A stretch of 64,000 nt of DNA, taken from Streptococcus suis. Lineage in GTDB: Bacteria > Bacillota > Bacilli > Lactobacillales > Streptococcaceae. Both the position numbers and the translations under genes were made by a program. Shown piece by piece: positions 46,146-53,802 of the stretch. The stretch spans positions 1-64,000 of the forward strand of contig CP031970.1 of NCBI GenBank assembly GCA_022354845.1. The letters run 5' to 3'. Below the pieces are notes generated by a model, which ran no database searches, was not told where the DNA came from, and was given only the letters and a program-made list of their open reading frames with translations. The first letter of the stretch is position 1; every line of letters starts with the position of its first letter.

Positions 46146-46170
46146 TTAAGTGAGAGGGAAATTCACTTAA
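46146..46170 (+). repeat. Inverted repeat in the bacteriocin leader
   Basis: TTAAGTGA and TCACTTAA form a perfect 8-bp dyad in the 5' untranslated region of module A. It is absent from copy B. Confidence 0.6.
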
Positions 46171-46282
46171 GAGATAGGTGAATGAAATACTTGTTTCAAA
46201 TAATTAGGATAAGGAGATAAAAATGAGGTAGATAAATAAAATATGACGTTGAATTTATTTTAAGATATAAAGAGAGGTAAAA

Positions 46283-46567
46283 ATGATGACAAAAAAGAAA
46301 GTTTCTAAACTGATGTTCCTTGCCCCAACTGCTTTAACAATGGCTGCAATACCATTTTATCAATCGGCCCAACTTGCTTCTACCTTAGGTATTAACGCAT
46401 ATGCAGCAAATAAAGTGATTGATATTGTATCTACTGCAGGGACGGTGTACGCAATTGTTGGAATTGTAGCTGCGATTGTTGGTGGAGGAGGAATAGGTGT
46501 TGCACTTCTTGCATCAGCAAAAGCACTAGCCAAACGTTACGGTAAGAGAGCCGCAGCTGCTTGGTAA
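46283..46567 (+). CDS. Circular bacteriocin precursor (enterocin NKR-5-3B/amylocyclicin-like)
   Basis: The 94-residue precursor has a predicted 30-residue leader ending YQSAQ and a 64-residue mature part starting LASTLGINAYAANKVIDIV and ending KRAAAAW. Joining L31 to W94 gives the head-to-tail ring, as in enterocin NKR-5-3B and amylocyclicin, which are also 64 residues, begin with L and end AAAW. The mature part has a hydrophobic core with a GGGG turn and a basic helix (about AKALAKRYGKR), typical of saposin-like pore formers. A second ATG follows directly; GAGAGG is the ribosome binding site. The nearest cin-box suggests competence induction. Confidence 0.9.
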   Translation: MMTKKKVSKLMFLAPTALTMAAIPFYQSAQLASTLGINAYAANKVIDIVSTAGTVYAIVGIVAAIVGGGGIGVALLASAKALAKRYGKRAAAAW

Positions 46568-46594
46568 AAAAATAGATGAGAAAGAGGGCGAGTA

Positions 46595-47737
46595 ATGCTA
46601 GTTCGTTTTTATAAATTGACTCGAATATCACAAAATAGAGAAGTAACTCTCAGAAGTGAGAATCAGTCGTTTTTTAAAATTATTTTAGTAGTGACAATCG
46701 CTCTTTTCTTTGCTTTTTTAACTACAATTTGCAATGTACAGACAGGTCTACTTGTAAATACTTTGGTATTGTATTTGTTATTAGCTTATAATTATGGTTT
46801 TACTTTGAAGGAATTCTCATTAGATAAATTCAAAGTTTATAGAACTAATAGTAGTCATAGCGCTAGATTATTTTTGTATCTATTTATGGAAAACAATCCA
46901 TTGGCAATGGCATCCATGTTATATATATTAGCGACGGTTTTAATGAATGTACAAAATCTATCAAAGGTCTTGATTATTGTTAATTCTGTGTTATTGGTAT
47001 TGATGTGGTTGGGATTGAAATTGTTATCACATTTATATTATAAGTTTCTAGGAATATGCATCGTTTTAATGATGGCTGTATGTGCTATTTGCGGTGTGAA
47101 ATTTATTACACTTCTGACAGTTATACAACTAGTCTATATAATCATTCTAGTCATGACTTTAAAAAAAGAATTACGTCTTTTTAGATTAGATATCGAAAAG
47201 TCAGATTATAAGAGTAAGCATATTCGTGGAATTACTTTATACAATTTTGTTATCCATAATATTATTGCTGAGGATTATAGAAAATCCACTGTGAAGATGC
47301 TAGGTAGTCTATTAGCAGGCCTCATCTTTTACTATATATTCCATAGTGATGGAAGTAGTATATTTCTCTTTATTTTGTTGCTAGAGTTGGAGCTACTTCT
47401 TGATAAAAAATATAAGCACCAAAGTAATTATATTTCTAAATATTATTTCTTACAAAACAGTTCTCGAAATTTACTAGAACGCTTTTTATTGTCAGAAAAT
47501 TACATAGTTAGTATTAAAATCCTTATGTGTATGTTAATTATGGGGATTGCAGGAAAAGTTCCTTTAGGGCGCTTGAGTTTCCAGACAGTGATATTCATTT
47601 TACTAGGCTTTGTATATTATTGGGCAGAGGAAAGAATGTTTGAAAAGCAGCAAAAAGTTAATAGTTTTTTATTTCAATATCTAACCTTTGTCATCTTACT
47701 TGTAACCACTTATTTAGCTTCATTTATAGGAGGATAG
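46595..47737 (+). CDS. Circular bacteriocin biosynthesis membrane protein
   Basis: The 380-residue polytopic membrane protein has roughly nine to ten hydrophobic helices and no soluble domain. Circular bacteriocin clusters carry a large hydrophobic protein straight after the precursor gene, thought to take part in cyclisation or export; position and character fit. No catalytic motif is visible. The DUF95 protein follows after 4 bases. Confidence 0.75.
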   Translation: MLVRFYKLTRISQNREVTLRSENQSFFKIILVVTIALFFAFLTTICNVQTGLLVNTLVLYLLLAYNYGFTLKEFSLDKFKVYRTNSSHSARLFLYLFMENNPLAMASMLYILATVLMNVQNLSKVLIIVNSVLLVLMWLGLKLLSHLYYKFLGICIVLMMAVCAICGVKFITLLTVIQLVYIIILVMTLKKELRLFRLDIEKSDYKSKHIRGITLYNFVIHNIIAEDYRKSTVKMLGSLLAGLIFYYIFHSDGSSIFLFILLLELELLLDKKYKHQSNYISKYYFLQNSSRNLLERFLLSENYIVSIKILMCMLIMGIAGKVPLGRLSFQTVIFILLGFVYYWAEERMFEKQQKVNSFLFQYLTFVILLVTTYLASFIGG

Positions 47738-47741
47738 CCTT

Positions 47742-48227
47742 TTGAAAGTACAATTTAAACATTTTTATAAGTGGAGTTTAGTATGGTGTTTATTTTTCAT
47801 TTTAGTATTATTTTTCTTGTCCGGTGTTGATTTTCAGATGGATTTCGGAACTATACATATTGCACAGAAGAAGACATTTGTTGAAATCTTGTTAAATAAT
47901 ACGTATAATTATTTCTTGTATTTTATTTTGTTTCCGATCAATATCGTTGTGGCGACTTATGAATTCTTGGCTTTGGCTGTCAATATTTATGCTGGTTATA
48001 AAGTGTATGGATTAGAAGAGACTATCTCATTGCTATTGCCGCACGCACTATTAGAATTGCCAAATATTCTATTTTATAGTTTTCTGTCTTTTCATATGTT
48101 TAATGCTTTTTGGAAAAATTCAAAGCTTTCGACCCTTACTCAAACAGTATTGTTGAATTGGAGATGCTATATCATAAGTTATTTAATTTTAATACTTGCA
48201 GCTTGGATAGAAGGGAATATATCATGA
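47742..48227 (+). CDS. DUF95/SpoIIM-like membrane protein of the circular bacteriocin cluster
   Basis: It is 161 residues with about four membrane helices. The NTYNYFLYFILFPIN and LLPHALLELPNI segments match the DUF95 (stage II sporulation M-like) pattern, a hallmark of circular bacteriocin loci. It likely acts in maturation/secretion with the ATPase. The start is TTG after AGGAGG. It overlaps the ATPase start (ATGA). Confidence 0.82.
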   Translation: MKVQFKHFYKWSLVWCLFFILVLFFLSGVDFQMDFGTIHIAQKKTFVEILLNNTYNYFLYFILFPINIVVATYEFLALAVNIYAGYKVYGLEETISLLLPHALLELPNILFYSFLSFHMFNAFWKNSKLSTLTQTVLLNWRCYIISYLILILAAWIEGNIS

Positions 48228-48811
48228 AAACAATCATAATAGAGGAAAAAAAACTTAGACTTAGTTCAGATCTGTCGATTGTGATAGATTCAATGGAATT
48301 ACAACCAAATATTTACTTAGTCAAGGGGAAAAATGGTTCAGGAAAGAGTGTCTTTTTGCGACATTTAGCAAAGTTAACCAAGGAATCAGAGTCATTTATT
48401 AAAAATGGTAGTCAAAATATTTTATATTTAACAAATGAAGAGGTTACATTTCCTAATTTGACCATTGAAGAGAATCTACGGATAAATCAAGATATTTTTG
48501 GTATTACAGCAAGTTTGAAAACTTCCTTATTTTTACCGGAACAATTGACAAGGCTGTGTAAGCAAGCATCTGTCGGAATGAGGCATAAAGTCGGACTGAG
48601 TCTTACAGTGGAACCTTTATTTTGGGATTTAATTATTTTGGATGAAACAATGTCGAATATAGATAGTAGTTCTCGAAAACAGGTTTTGAAAGAATTGAAC
48701 AAGCGTCGAAAGGAAGGTACAATCATCTTAATTGTTGACCACAACTTAACCGACGAAGAGACTAAGTTTAAGTGTATAGTTGTAGAAGAGGGAAAAATTT
48801 ATGAAAGATAA
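48224..48811 (+). CDS. ABC transporter ATPase of the circular bacteriocin cluster
   Basis: A short ATPase (195 residues) with Walker A GKNGSGKS (about 37-44) and Walker B LIILDE (about 144-149). The signature motif is degenerate (ASVGMRHK instead of LSGGQ). It pairs with membrane proteins of the operon for secretion and self-protection. It overlaps genes on both sides, showing tight coupling. Confidence 0.85.
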   Translation: MKTIIIEEKKLRLSSDLSIVIDSMELQPNIYLVKGKNGSGKSVFLRHLAKLTKESESFIKNGSQNILYLTNEEVTFPNLTIEENLRINQDIFGITASLKTSLFLPEQLTRLCKQASVGMRHKVGLSLTVEPLFWDLIILDETMSNIDSSSRKQVLKELNKRRKEGTIILIVDHNLTDEETKFKCIVVEEGKIYER

Positions 48812-49289
48812 ACTTCACTATTTTTTTTCAATTAGTTATTTGTTGAGTTTTACATTGCTAGTATTTCACTATATTCAGTTGGATACAACACTCTCTGCTT
48901 CACTTGAAGCATTAGGTAAATCTGCGGGTATTTCATCACGAAGTTTGAATGTATTACTTACATTTGCAACGATTGTCTTTTCATTATTGCTATACCTCAC
49001 CTATCATTATATTTTGTCAATTGTTCTGAAGAAAGTTTGCGGGAATGTTACTGAGCAACTATCAGTTGCTATTTTGGTTAGCGAAACAGTTTGTAATGTA
49101 TTTGCATTGACCTTTATTGAAGTATTGCCTAAAATATTGTTCTATATTCTAATTCCTATTCTTGGTAGTACAATTATGTACTTTGTTTTAAGAGAGAAGG
49201 CTACTAAGAAATTTACAGTTGTAGCAGTATTGGTTCGTTCGGTACTCTATTTAAGTAACGTTACAGCATTATTATTAGAATTAGTTTAG
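48801..49289 (+). CDS. Membrane protein of the circular bacteriocin cluster (possible permease or immunity)
   Basis: It is 162 residues with four to five hydrophobic helices and no known motif. It overlaps the ATPase, so it may be its membrane partner. Its place fits the small membrane components of other circular bacteriocin operons. Confidence 0.65.
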   Translation: MKDKLHYFFSISYLLSFTLLVFHYIQLDTTLSASLEALGKSAGISSRSLNVLLTFATIVFSLLLYLTYHYILSIVLKKVCGNVTEQLSVAILVSETVCNVFALTFIEVLPKILFYILIPILGSTIMYFVLREKATKKFTVVAVLVRSVLYLSNVTALLLELV

Positions 49290-49301
49290 AAAGAGGTTGT
49301 T

Positions 49302-49808
49302 ATGGAGCGAACCAGAGGATTTATTGGGTTAGTTATTTTATCAATATTAGCCATGGCATGTAGGTTGCAACAAGTATTTTTTCAAAAAGTAACTACATTA
49401 CATTTACAACTAACAGGGGATGTGGAGATTGACAAACTAATTTTAGAGAGTCAGAAATTTACTTTGAATCAAGCTGAATTTTATCAAAATAATATCAATA
49501 AATGGTTGACAATTTTGCTATTATTACTGTTGATTGGTGTACTTATTTGTTACTTAAAAGGTAAAATTTTACAAGCTAAATGGTTATATTTATCTTATAT
49601 TGTGGTGCAGTTTTTGCACGCGATATATAGATTTGTTGGGTTTAACATGATTGTAAATTCTATAAATTTTGAAGATGTTCGTCAATTTACTGTAGTAGCA
49701 ACTAATTTTAAATTTTATGGAAGTATAGTGCTATTTGTTGTATATATTGCTATAATATTAATTAGCTTATATAGAGATGTTAAGGGGAGTGAGCTTTCTC
49801 CTGTATAA
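49302..49808 (+). CDS. Membrane protein, last gene of the circular bacteriocin cluster
   Basis: It is 168 residues: an N-terminal helix (about 8-25), a soluble loop (about 26-66), then three helices. It is unrecognised. As the last gene it could be the immunity protein, although the usual circular-bacteriocin immunity protein is a shorter cationic peptide (about 50 residues), which I do not find. AAAGAGG precedes the ATG. Confidence 0.6.
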   Translation: MERTRGFIGLVILSILAMACRLQQVFFQKVTTLHLQLTGDVEIDKLILESQKFTLNQAEFYQNNINKWLTILLLLLLIGVLICYLKGKILQAKWLYLSYIVVQFLHAIYRFVGFNMIVNSINFEDVRQFTVVATNFKFYGSIVLFVVYIAIILISLYRDVKGSELSPV

Positions 49809-49816
49809 AGGATATT

Positions 49817-49951
49817 AAATTCTTTGGATCTTCCAGAGAATTTTTTTGTTTACTTGCGAATAAATAGGTGAAGGGGAAAACAAGCTCACAACTTATTCAA
49901 AAAAATTAACATTTTTTCAAAAAATGCAAATGATTTACGAATAAACAAGTG
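49817..49951 (+). repeat. 135-bp direct repeat, copy B
   Basis: Second copy of the segment at 46017-46152: same terminator (49817-49847), cin-box positions at 49855-49862 (TGCGAATA, one mismatch) and 49936-49943 (TACGAATA, perfect). It separates module A from module B. Confidence 0.9.
49936..49943 (+). promoter_or_regulatory. Cin-box (SigX promoter) for the paired 30-residue peptides
   Basis: Perfect TACGAATA, 33 bases before the first peptide start, with a T6 run (49912-49917) about 19 bases upstream. It implies a very short leader, unlike module A. Confidence 0.75.
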
Positions 49952-49976
49952 TAGGAAAAATGAAAGGAGAAAGAAT

Positions 49977-50069
49977 ATGAAGAAACTTTTTCGTCAAACA
50001 TTTGGGCGTTGTGAATTAAACTTAGGTTTTTTGAAATTTGGTTATCGTGGTAAAGTCTTCCATTGGTAA
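49977..50069 (+). CDS. 30-residue aromatic cationic peptide 1 (candidate leaderless bacteriocin)
   Basis: MKKLFRQTFGRC followed by ELNLGFLKFGYRGKVFHW. It has no double-glycine motif and no signal peptide. AAAGGAG is 7-8 bases before the ATG. The peptide is net basic with eight aromatic residues and ends in W. It shares 19 of 30 positions with the peptide encoded at 50208, including ELNxGFLKFGYxGKxFxW. The transporter and immunity-type genes downstream support an exported antimicrobial made without a leader, as in known leaderless bacteriocins, but the sequence matches none I know. One cysteine (C12) is unique to this copy. A signalling peptide is the main alternative. Confidence 0.75.
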   Translation: MKKLFRQTFGRCELNLGFLKFGYRGKVFHW

Positions 50070-50207
50070 TAATACCTGAAATACATATATTTTCTAAAAT
50101 AGTTATGAATCTGATGCTACCGAATAAGAATATAAGTATTGGTTGACTAAAATGGAAAGATTGATTTTGTCTTGTTAAATAATAAATAAAATAGATTGGA
50201 GATAAAT

Positions 50208-50300
50208 ATGCATAAATTGTTTGGAAAAATTGCTTCTCGTTTTGAACTTAATTTTGGTTTCTTAAAATTTGGGTACAAAGGCAAGAGATTCTATTGGTAA
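50208..50300 (+). CDS. 30-residue aromatic cationic peptide 2 (candidate leaderless bacteriocin)
   Basis: MHKLFGKIASRF followed by ELNFGFLKFGYKGKRFYW. Same length as peptide 1, no leader, more basic, no cysteine. TTGGAG precedes the ATG. The two genes are 138 bases apart with nothing recognisable between. Equal length and conserved C-terminal half with a variable N-terminal half suggest a duplicated pair acting together or as alternatives. Confidence 0.75.
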   Translation: MHKLFGKIASRFELNFGFLKFGYKGKRFYW

Positions 50301-50339
50301 TCATATAAAACGAAGTAAAAGTTTGGAAACAAAAGAAGT

Positions 50340-50365
50340 TAGACGTGTATCTATTTACGCGTCTA
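50340..50365 (+). terminator. Hairpin between the peptide genes and the transporter genes
   Basis: TAGACGTGTA and TACGCGTCTA form a 10-bp stem with one G-T pair and a 6-base loop. There is no strong T run. It probably lowers read-through or stabilises the peptide mRNA, giving more peptide than transporter. Confidence 0.5.
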
Positions 50366-50394
50366 GCTTAGTTTATAAAAACAGAGGAAAAGAA

Positions 50395-51144
50395 ATGAAG
50401 GAATTATTAAAACCTGTTTTTCGTTCAATTTTAAGTAAGAGAGAAATAGTATTATTTTTAATTTGTATGATATATCCGTTGATAACTGCTTTAGTCAGTA
50501 TTTTTCAAGCTGGTATTGCAAGTTACGCTGAAGGAGAACAGATTTCGTTTATCATGTTTTGGCAGATAATCGTGCATACTCAGTGGCAACTCACAATTCC
50601 AACATTATTATTAAGTTACAGTGTGATGAGTGTCTTTAGAAATGAAATTTCTTCAAAACGTCTGTTTTTATTTAAAGATATCGAAAAACCACTCATATTT
50701 AAAGCGAAGATCTATAACCTGATGAAAATTTTAGGAATTTTTATTATTGGTACATTTATCACATCATTTATTTGTTATTATGTGTTCATGTTACCTCATA
50801 ACTATATTTCAGGACATTTCTTCCCAAGTTCCCTCAAATCACTATCACATCATTTATTGATTATTTTAGCCCGTATAGCAGTATATGTTATTGTTATTCT
50901 TTTAGTAGCTAATATTTCTATACGGTATAATGTTGCAGCATCAGTGATTGGAGGGGTACTCTTTATGCTATTTTCAAATGTAGCTCCTCAATTATCGTTA
51001 GGTAAATTCTTATTCCCAACAGGGTATGCTGAGTTGGGTGGCTCAACCTTATTTGCTGTATTTGGATTAATTTTTATTAGTGGTGTCTATTGCTGCACTT
51101 TCTATTATTTAGGAATGAGGGCATTTGAAAAAATAGAATATTAG
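50395..51144 (+). CDS. ABC-2 type transporter permease (module B, first)
   Basis: It is 249 residues with six predicted helices. It shares length and local motifs with the second permease at 53052 (SKRLFLFKDI here, SKRLLLYKDI there), so the two likely form a heterodimer served by the ATPase at 52178. The frame extends upstream but the ATG at 50395 follows GAGGAAA. Likely role: self-protection against, or export of, the 30-residue peptides. Confidence 0.8.
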   Translation: MKELLKPVFRSILSKREIVLFLICMIYPLITALVSIFQAGIASYAEGEQISFIMFWQIIVHTQWQLTIPTLLLSYSVMSVFRNEISSKRLFLFKDIEKPLIFKAKIYNLMKILGIFIIGTFITSFICYYVFMLPHNYISGHFFPSSLKSLSHHLLIILARIAVYVIVILLVANISIRYNVAASVIGGVLFMLFSNVAPQLSLGKFLFPTGYAELGGSTLFAVFGLIFISGVYCCTFYYLGMRAFEKIEY

Positions 51145-51154
51145 GAGATAGTTT

Positions 51155-51742
51155 GTGAATACACATGCTAAAAATAATAAAATATTTTATTTGATAATAG
51201 TTGTTGCTCTTATTATGTTAGCTGGTTTAATAGCAAATATTGGCAATGTTGCATTAGTAATGTTGGAAATTCTACAGAATGATAGTGGTCATTTATTTGT
51301 TAAGTTAGTAGGAATGAGTACAGGATTTATTTTAATTCCCACTTTTATTTCAAAGAAAATCGGAATCGAGTTTGAAGAGGAATTGGTTCCGTTTAGCAAA
51401 AATCAGTCTATATTGATACTCGTTATCATTCTTCTGATGAATTCAATTTTTATTAAATCAGATGAAATTTTTACAGCACTGATTGTTGCAATCTGTGAGG
51501 AATACTTATTTCGATATGTCGCATTTCATATTTTATTTAAGGAATATCATACTTTTTTCACTATTATAGTGACATCATTACTTTTTGGATTATTGCTTCA
51601 TATAAATGGAGATTTTTGGTTAAATGCGATGATTAAAGTACCTGCAGGTTATCTGTTGTCTAGGGTAGGTCTGAAATTTGGTTTACAATATTCTATTGCC
51701 ATTCATTGGTTACACAATGTAGTGGTTGGAAAAATTATTTAA
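51155..51742 (+). CDS. CPBP-family intramembrane protease-like protein
   Basis: It is 195 residues with multiple helices and the CPBP (Abi) motifs: EEYLFR (glutamate pair and arginine), a histidine in LLLHING and the HWLHN motif near the end. CPBP proteins often provide bacteriocin immunity in lactic acid bacteria. The start is GTG after TAGGAG. Confidence 0.85.
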   Translation: MNTHAKNNKIFYLIIVVALIMLAGLIANIGNVALVMLEILQNDSGHLFVKLVGMSTGFILIPTFISKKIGIEFEEELVPFSKNQSILILVIILLMNSIFIKSDEIFTALIVAICEEYLFRYVAFHILFKEYHTFFTIIVTSLLFGLLLHINGDFWLNAMIKVPAGYLLSRVGLKFGLQYSIAIHWLHNVVVGKII

Positions 51743-51756
51743 GGAGAAAAATATTT

Positions 51757-52176
51757 ATGTTGTTTGTTGTTTCCATGTTATATGCTGCTTTAGTATTTAT
51801 ATCCATATCATTTTTGAGCGATATGCCCCTAATTGTTTTAGCTGGTCTTCTATATGTGTTACCACTTATCGTTAGTGTTGTTGTTACGAATAAACTGATA
51901 AAACAATCTAAGAATACAGGCATAGCGAAACTGATCATGGTACCACTATTATCACTACTATTTTATATTTCTTTTGGTATTTTTGCTGAACAAAGTGGAG
52001 AATGGCAACAATATATTTTACAAAACACAGTACAGACAAGTAATTTTACAGTGGAGGTAAGTAATTCTCTACTTTATCCTTCTCAGTTAATTTTTGCCAC
52101 AATTCTATATTTTAGTATATTTGGATTAAATTACTATTATCAGATGCATAGAAATACAACATTAGTGGAGGCATAG
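51757..52176 (+). CDS. Small polytopic membrane protein of module B
   Basis: It is 139 residues with four hydrophobic helices and a soluble loop between helices 3 and 4 (about 80-105). It is unrecognised. AAGGAG lies 10-15 bases upstream of the ATG; an upstream in-frame extension overlaps the CPBP gene and is not preferred. Probably an immunity or transporter accessory protein by context. Confidence 0.65.
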   Translation: MLFVVSMLYAALVFISISFLSDMPLIVLAGLLYVLPLIVSVVVTNKLIKQSKNTGIAKLIMVPLLSLLFYISFGIFAEQSGEWQQYILQNTVQTSNFTVEVSNSLLYPSQLIFATILYFSIFGLNYYYQMHRNTTLVEA

Positions 52177-52177
52177 T

Positions 52178-53047
52178 ATGTTAAAAATAGAGAATTTATC
52201 AAAAAGATTTTCAGGAAATGATTTTTACTCTTTAAAAGATGTGAATCTAACGATTAATCAAGGAGATATTGTAGGATTAATCGGGAAAAACGGAGCAGGA
52301 AAGTCTACTTTATTGAAGTTAATTGCAAAATCTCTAAGACCTACGGATGGGAGCATTGAGTATTTTGGACATAATATTCATCAGACGAAGCATATTCTGT
52401 CAAATTTTGGAATCATGATTGAACCAGTTTTTTATCCAGAAATGACAGTAATGGACAATTTGAAATTTTATCTAGATATTCATGGAAAAAAGGAACAATA
52501 TTCTAATATTGAGAAAACACTTCGTTTAGTTGATTTATGGGAAGCAAGAAATAGGAAACCAAAAGGGTTTTCATTTGGAATGAAACAAAGGACAGCCTTG
52601 GCTATAGCCCTGGTATCGGAGCCAGAATTCTTGTTGCTTGATGAACCATTTGTTGGACTAGATCCATTAGGAGTAAATCAATTAATTTCGATACTAAAAC
52701 AGTGGTCACAAGAACGAAATATTTCAATGATTATCTCTAGTCACCAATTAGGAGAATTAGAGGCTTTATGCAATCGTTATGTATACATTGAAGGAGGCAG
52801 GCTTGAAACGGAAATGCAGATTCAATCTGCCCCAAGTGTTATTATTCAATTGAAAGATGATTTATCAGAAGTCCAATTACCTATTGAACTGTTTGAAAGT
52901 ATCCAAGATGGCAAAATTGAGGTTACAATCGATTCGGAGGCGGATTATTTGAATCAATTAATGTACACACTATCCAGTCAAAAAGCCATTAAAAAAATTG
53001 AAATAAAAGAAAACCATTTGAAAGATTATTTTGAGATGGGAGACTAA
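52178..53047 (+). CDS. ABC transporter ATP-binding protein (module B)
   Basis: It is 289 residues with Walker A GKNGAGKST at 36-44, signature SFGMKQR and Walker B LLLDEP. The C-terminal extension (about 215-289) is usual for drug/peptide-exporting CcmA-type ATPases. It is flanked by the two ABC-2 permeases (50395 and 53052), giving a complete exporter. It starts one base after the previous stop. Confidence 0.92.
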   Translation: MLKIENLSKRFSGNDFYSLKDVNLTINQGDIVGLIGKNGAGKSTLLKLIAKSLRPTDGSIEYFGHNIHQTKHILSNFGIMIEPVFYPEMTVMDNLKFYLDIHGKKEQYSNIEKTLRLVDLWEARNRKPKGFSFGMKQRTALAIALVSEPEFLLLDEPFVGLDPLGVNQLISILKQWSQERNISMIISSHQLGELEALCNRYVYIEGGRLETEMQIQSAPSVIIQLKDDLSEVQLPIELFESIQDGKIEVTIDSEADYLNQLMYTLSSQKAIKKIEIKENHLKDYFEMGD

Positions 53048-53051
53048 AGAT

Positions 53052-53798
53052 ATGATGTTTTTTCCAGAATTACGCTCAACTTTAAGTCGTAAAGAAACCA
53101 AGATATTTCTGTCACTTTGTTTAACGCCAGTTTTATATTTGATATCAACATTGTTGAATTCTAGAATGTTCTCTTTTGCGGGCCCTGAAAATATTAAAAT
53201 CGCATTTTTTGATTTTTATTATGGCCAATTTAATCTACAGTTCAACTCGATCATCCCATCTATTGCATTAGCTTTTGTTTCAATCAGTATGATGCGTCAA
53301 GAGGTTCAATCAAAAAGACTATTATTATATAAGGATATAAGTAGATTTAAAATTCTACTGATGAAATTATTAAGTATGCTTACAGTAATTTTGATTTATA
53401 GTATAGGGTACTTTATCATTTCGCTCGGTGTGTACTATCTTCAAGTTGCACATCTGCCGTATGGGAGTTTAAATTTTTGGAGTCAAGATTTTAATTATTC
53501 TATTCTTTCAGTAATCTCAGTAATTTCGTCATATGTTATTGTTGGGGTTGTGACAAGTGTGTGTTCGCTATATTTCAGGAACGGTATTACATTAATCATT
53601 GCGTTAATCCTTAATGCATTAATGAGCATCGCAATATTCTTTCCATCATTGGCCCCATTCTTTCCGAGTGGTTATGTCACTATCTTTGAAAAATCAAATA
53701 TTACCATAGGCTGTTTAATGTTATTGGGGGTAGGTATTGTTTATTGTCTATTCTCTTATGTTGCAGGTGCATTTCGTATGAAAAATTTGGAATTTTAG
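53052..53798 (+). CDS. ABC-2 type transporter permease (module B, second)
   Basis: It is 248 residues with six helices, and is a paralogue of the first permease. ATG 53052 is chosen for the GGGAG about ten bases upstream; a longer frame overlaps the ATPase end. The exporter gene follows after four bases. Confidence 0.8.
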   Translation: MMFFPELRSTLSRKETKIFLSLCLTPVLYLISTLLNSRMFSFAGPENIKIAFFDFYYGQFNLQFNSIIPSIALAFVSISMMRQEVQSKRLLLYKDISRFKILLMKLLSMLTVILIYSIGYFIISLGVYYLQVAHLPYGSLNFWSQDFNYSILSVISVISSYVIVGVVTSVCSLYFRNGITLIIALILNALMSIAIFFPSLAPFFPSGYVTIFEKSNITIGCLMLLGVGIVYCLFSYVAGAFRMKNLEF

Positions 53799-53802
53799 TA
53801 CT

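Larger units (their letters stand above)
46017..46152 (+). repeat. 136-bp direct repeat, copy A (terminator plus two cin-box positions)
   Basis: Nearly identical to 49817-49951. It contains the terminator, a perfect cin-box at 46056-46063, a shared A/T-rich middle and a decayed second box at 46137-46144. The two boxes are 81 bp apart in both copies. Confidence 0.9.

Noticed and set aside
46131-46150. ACAATT direct repeats as a ComE/BlpR-type LytTR site
   Set aside because: The repeat spacing is 11 bp, not the 21-22 bp of such sites; the overlap with a decayed cin-box explains the sequence.
46222-46232. Two-codon frame ATG AGG TAG after AAGGAG in the module A leader
   Set aside because: Too short to support as a gene; probably a relic of the duplicated cassette.
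50061-50300. KxxxW at the ends of the 30-residue peptides as a streptide-type Lys-Trp crosslink
   Set aside because: No radical SAM enzyme is encoded anywhere in the window.
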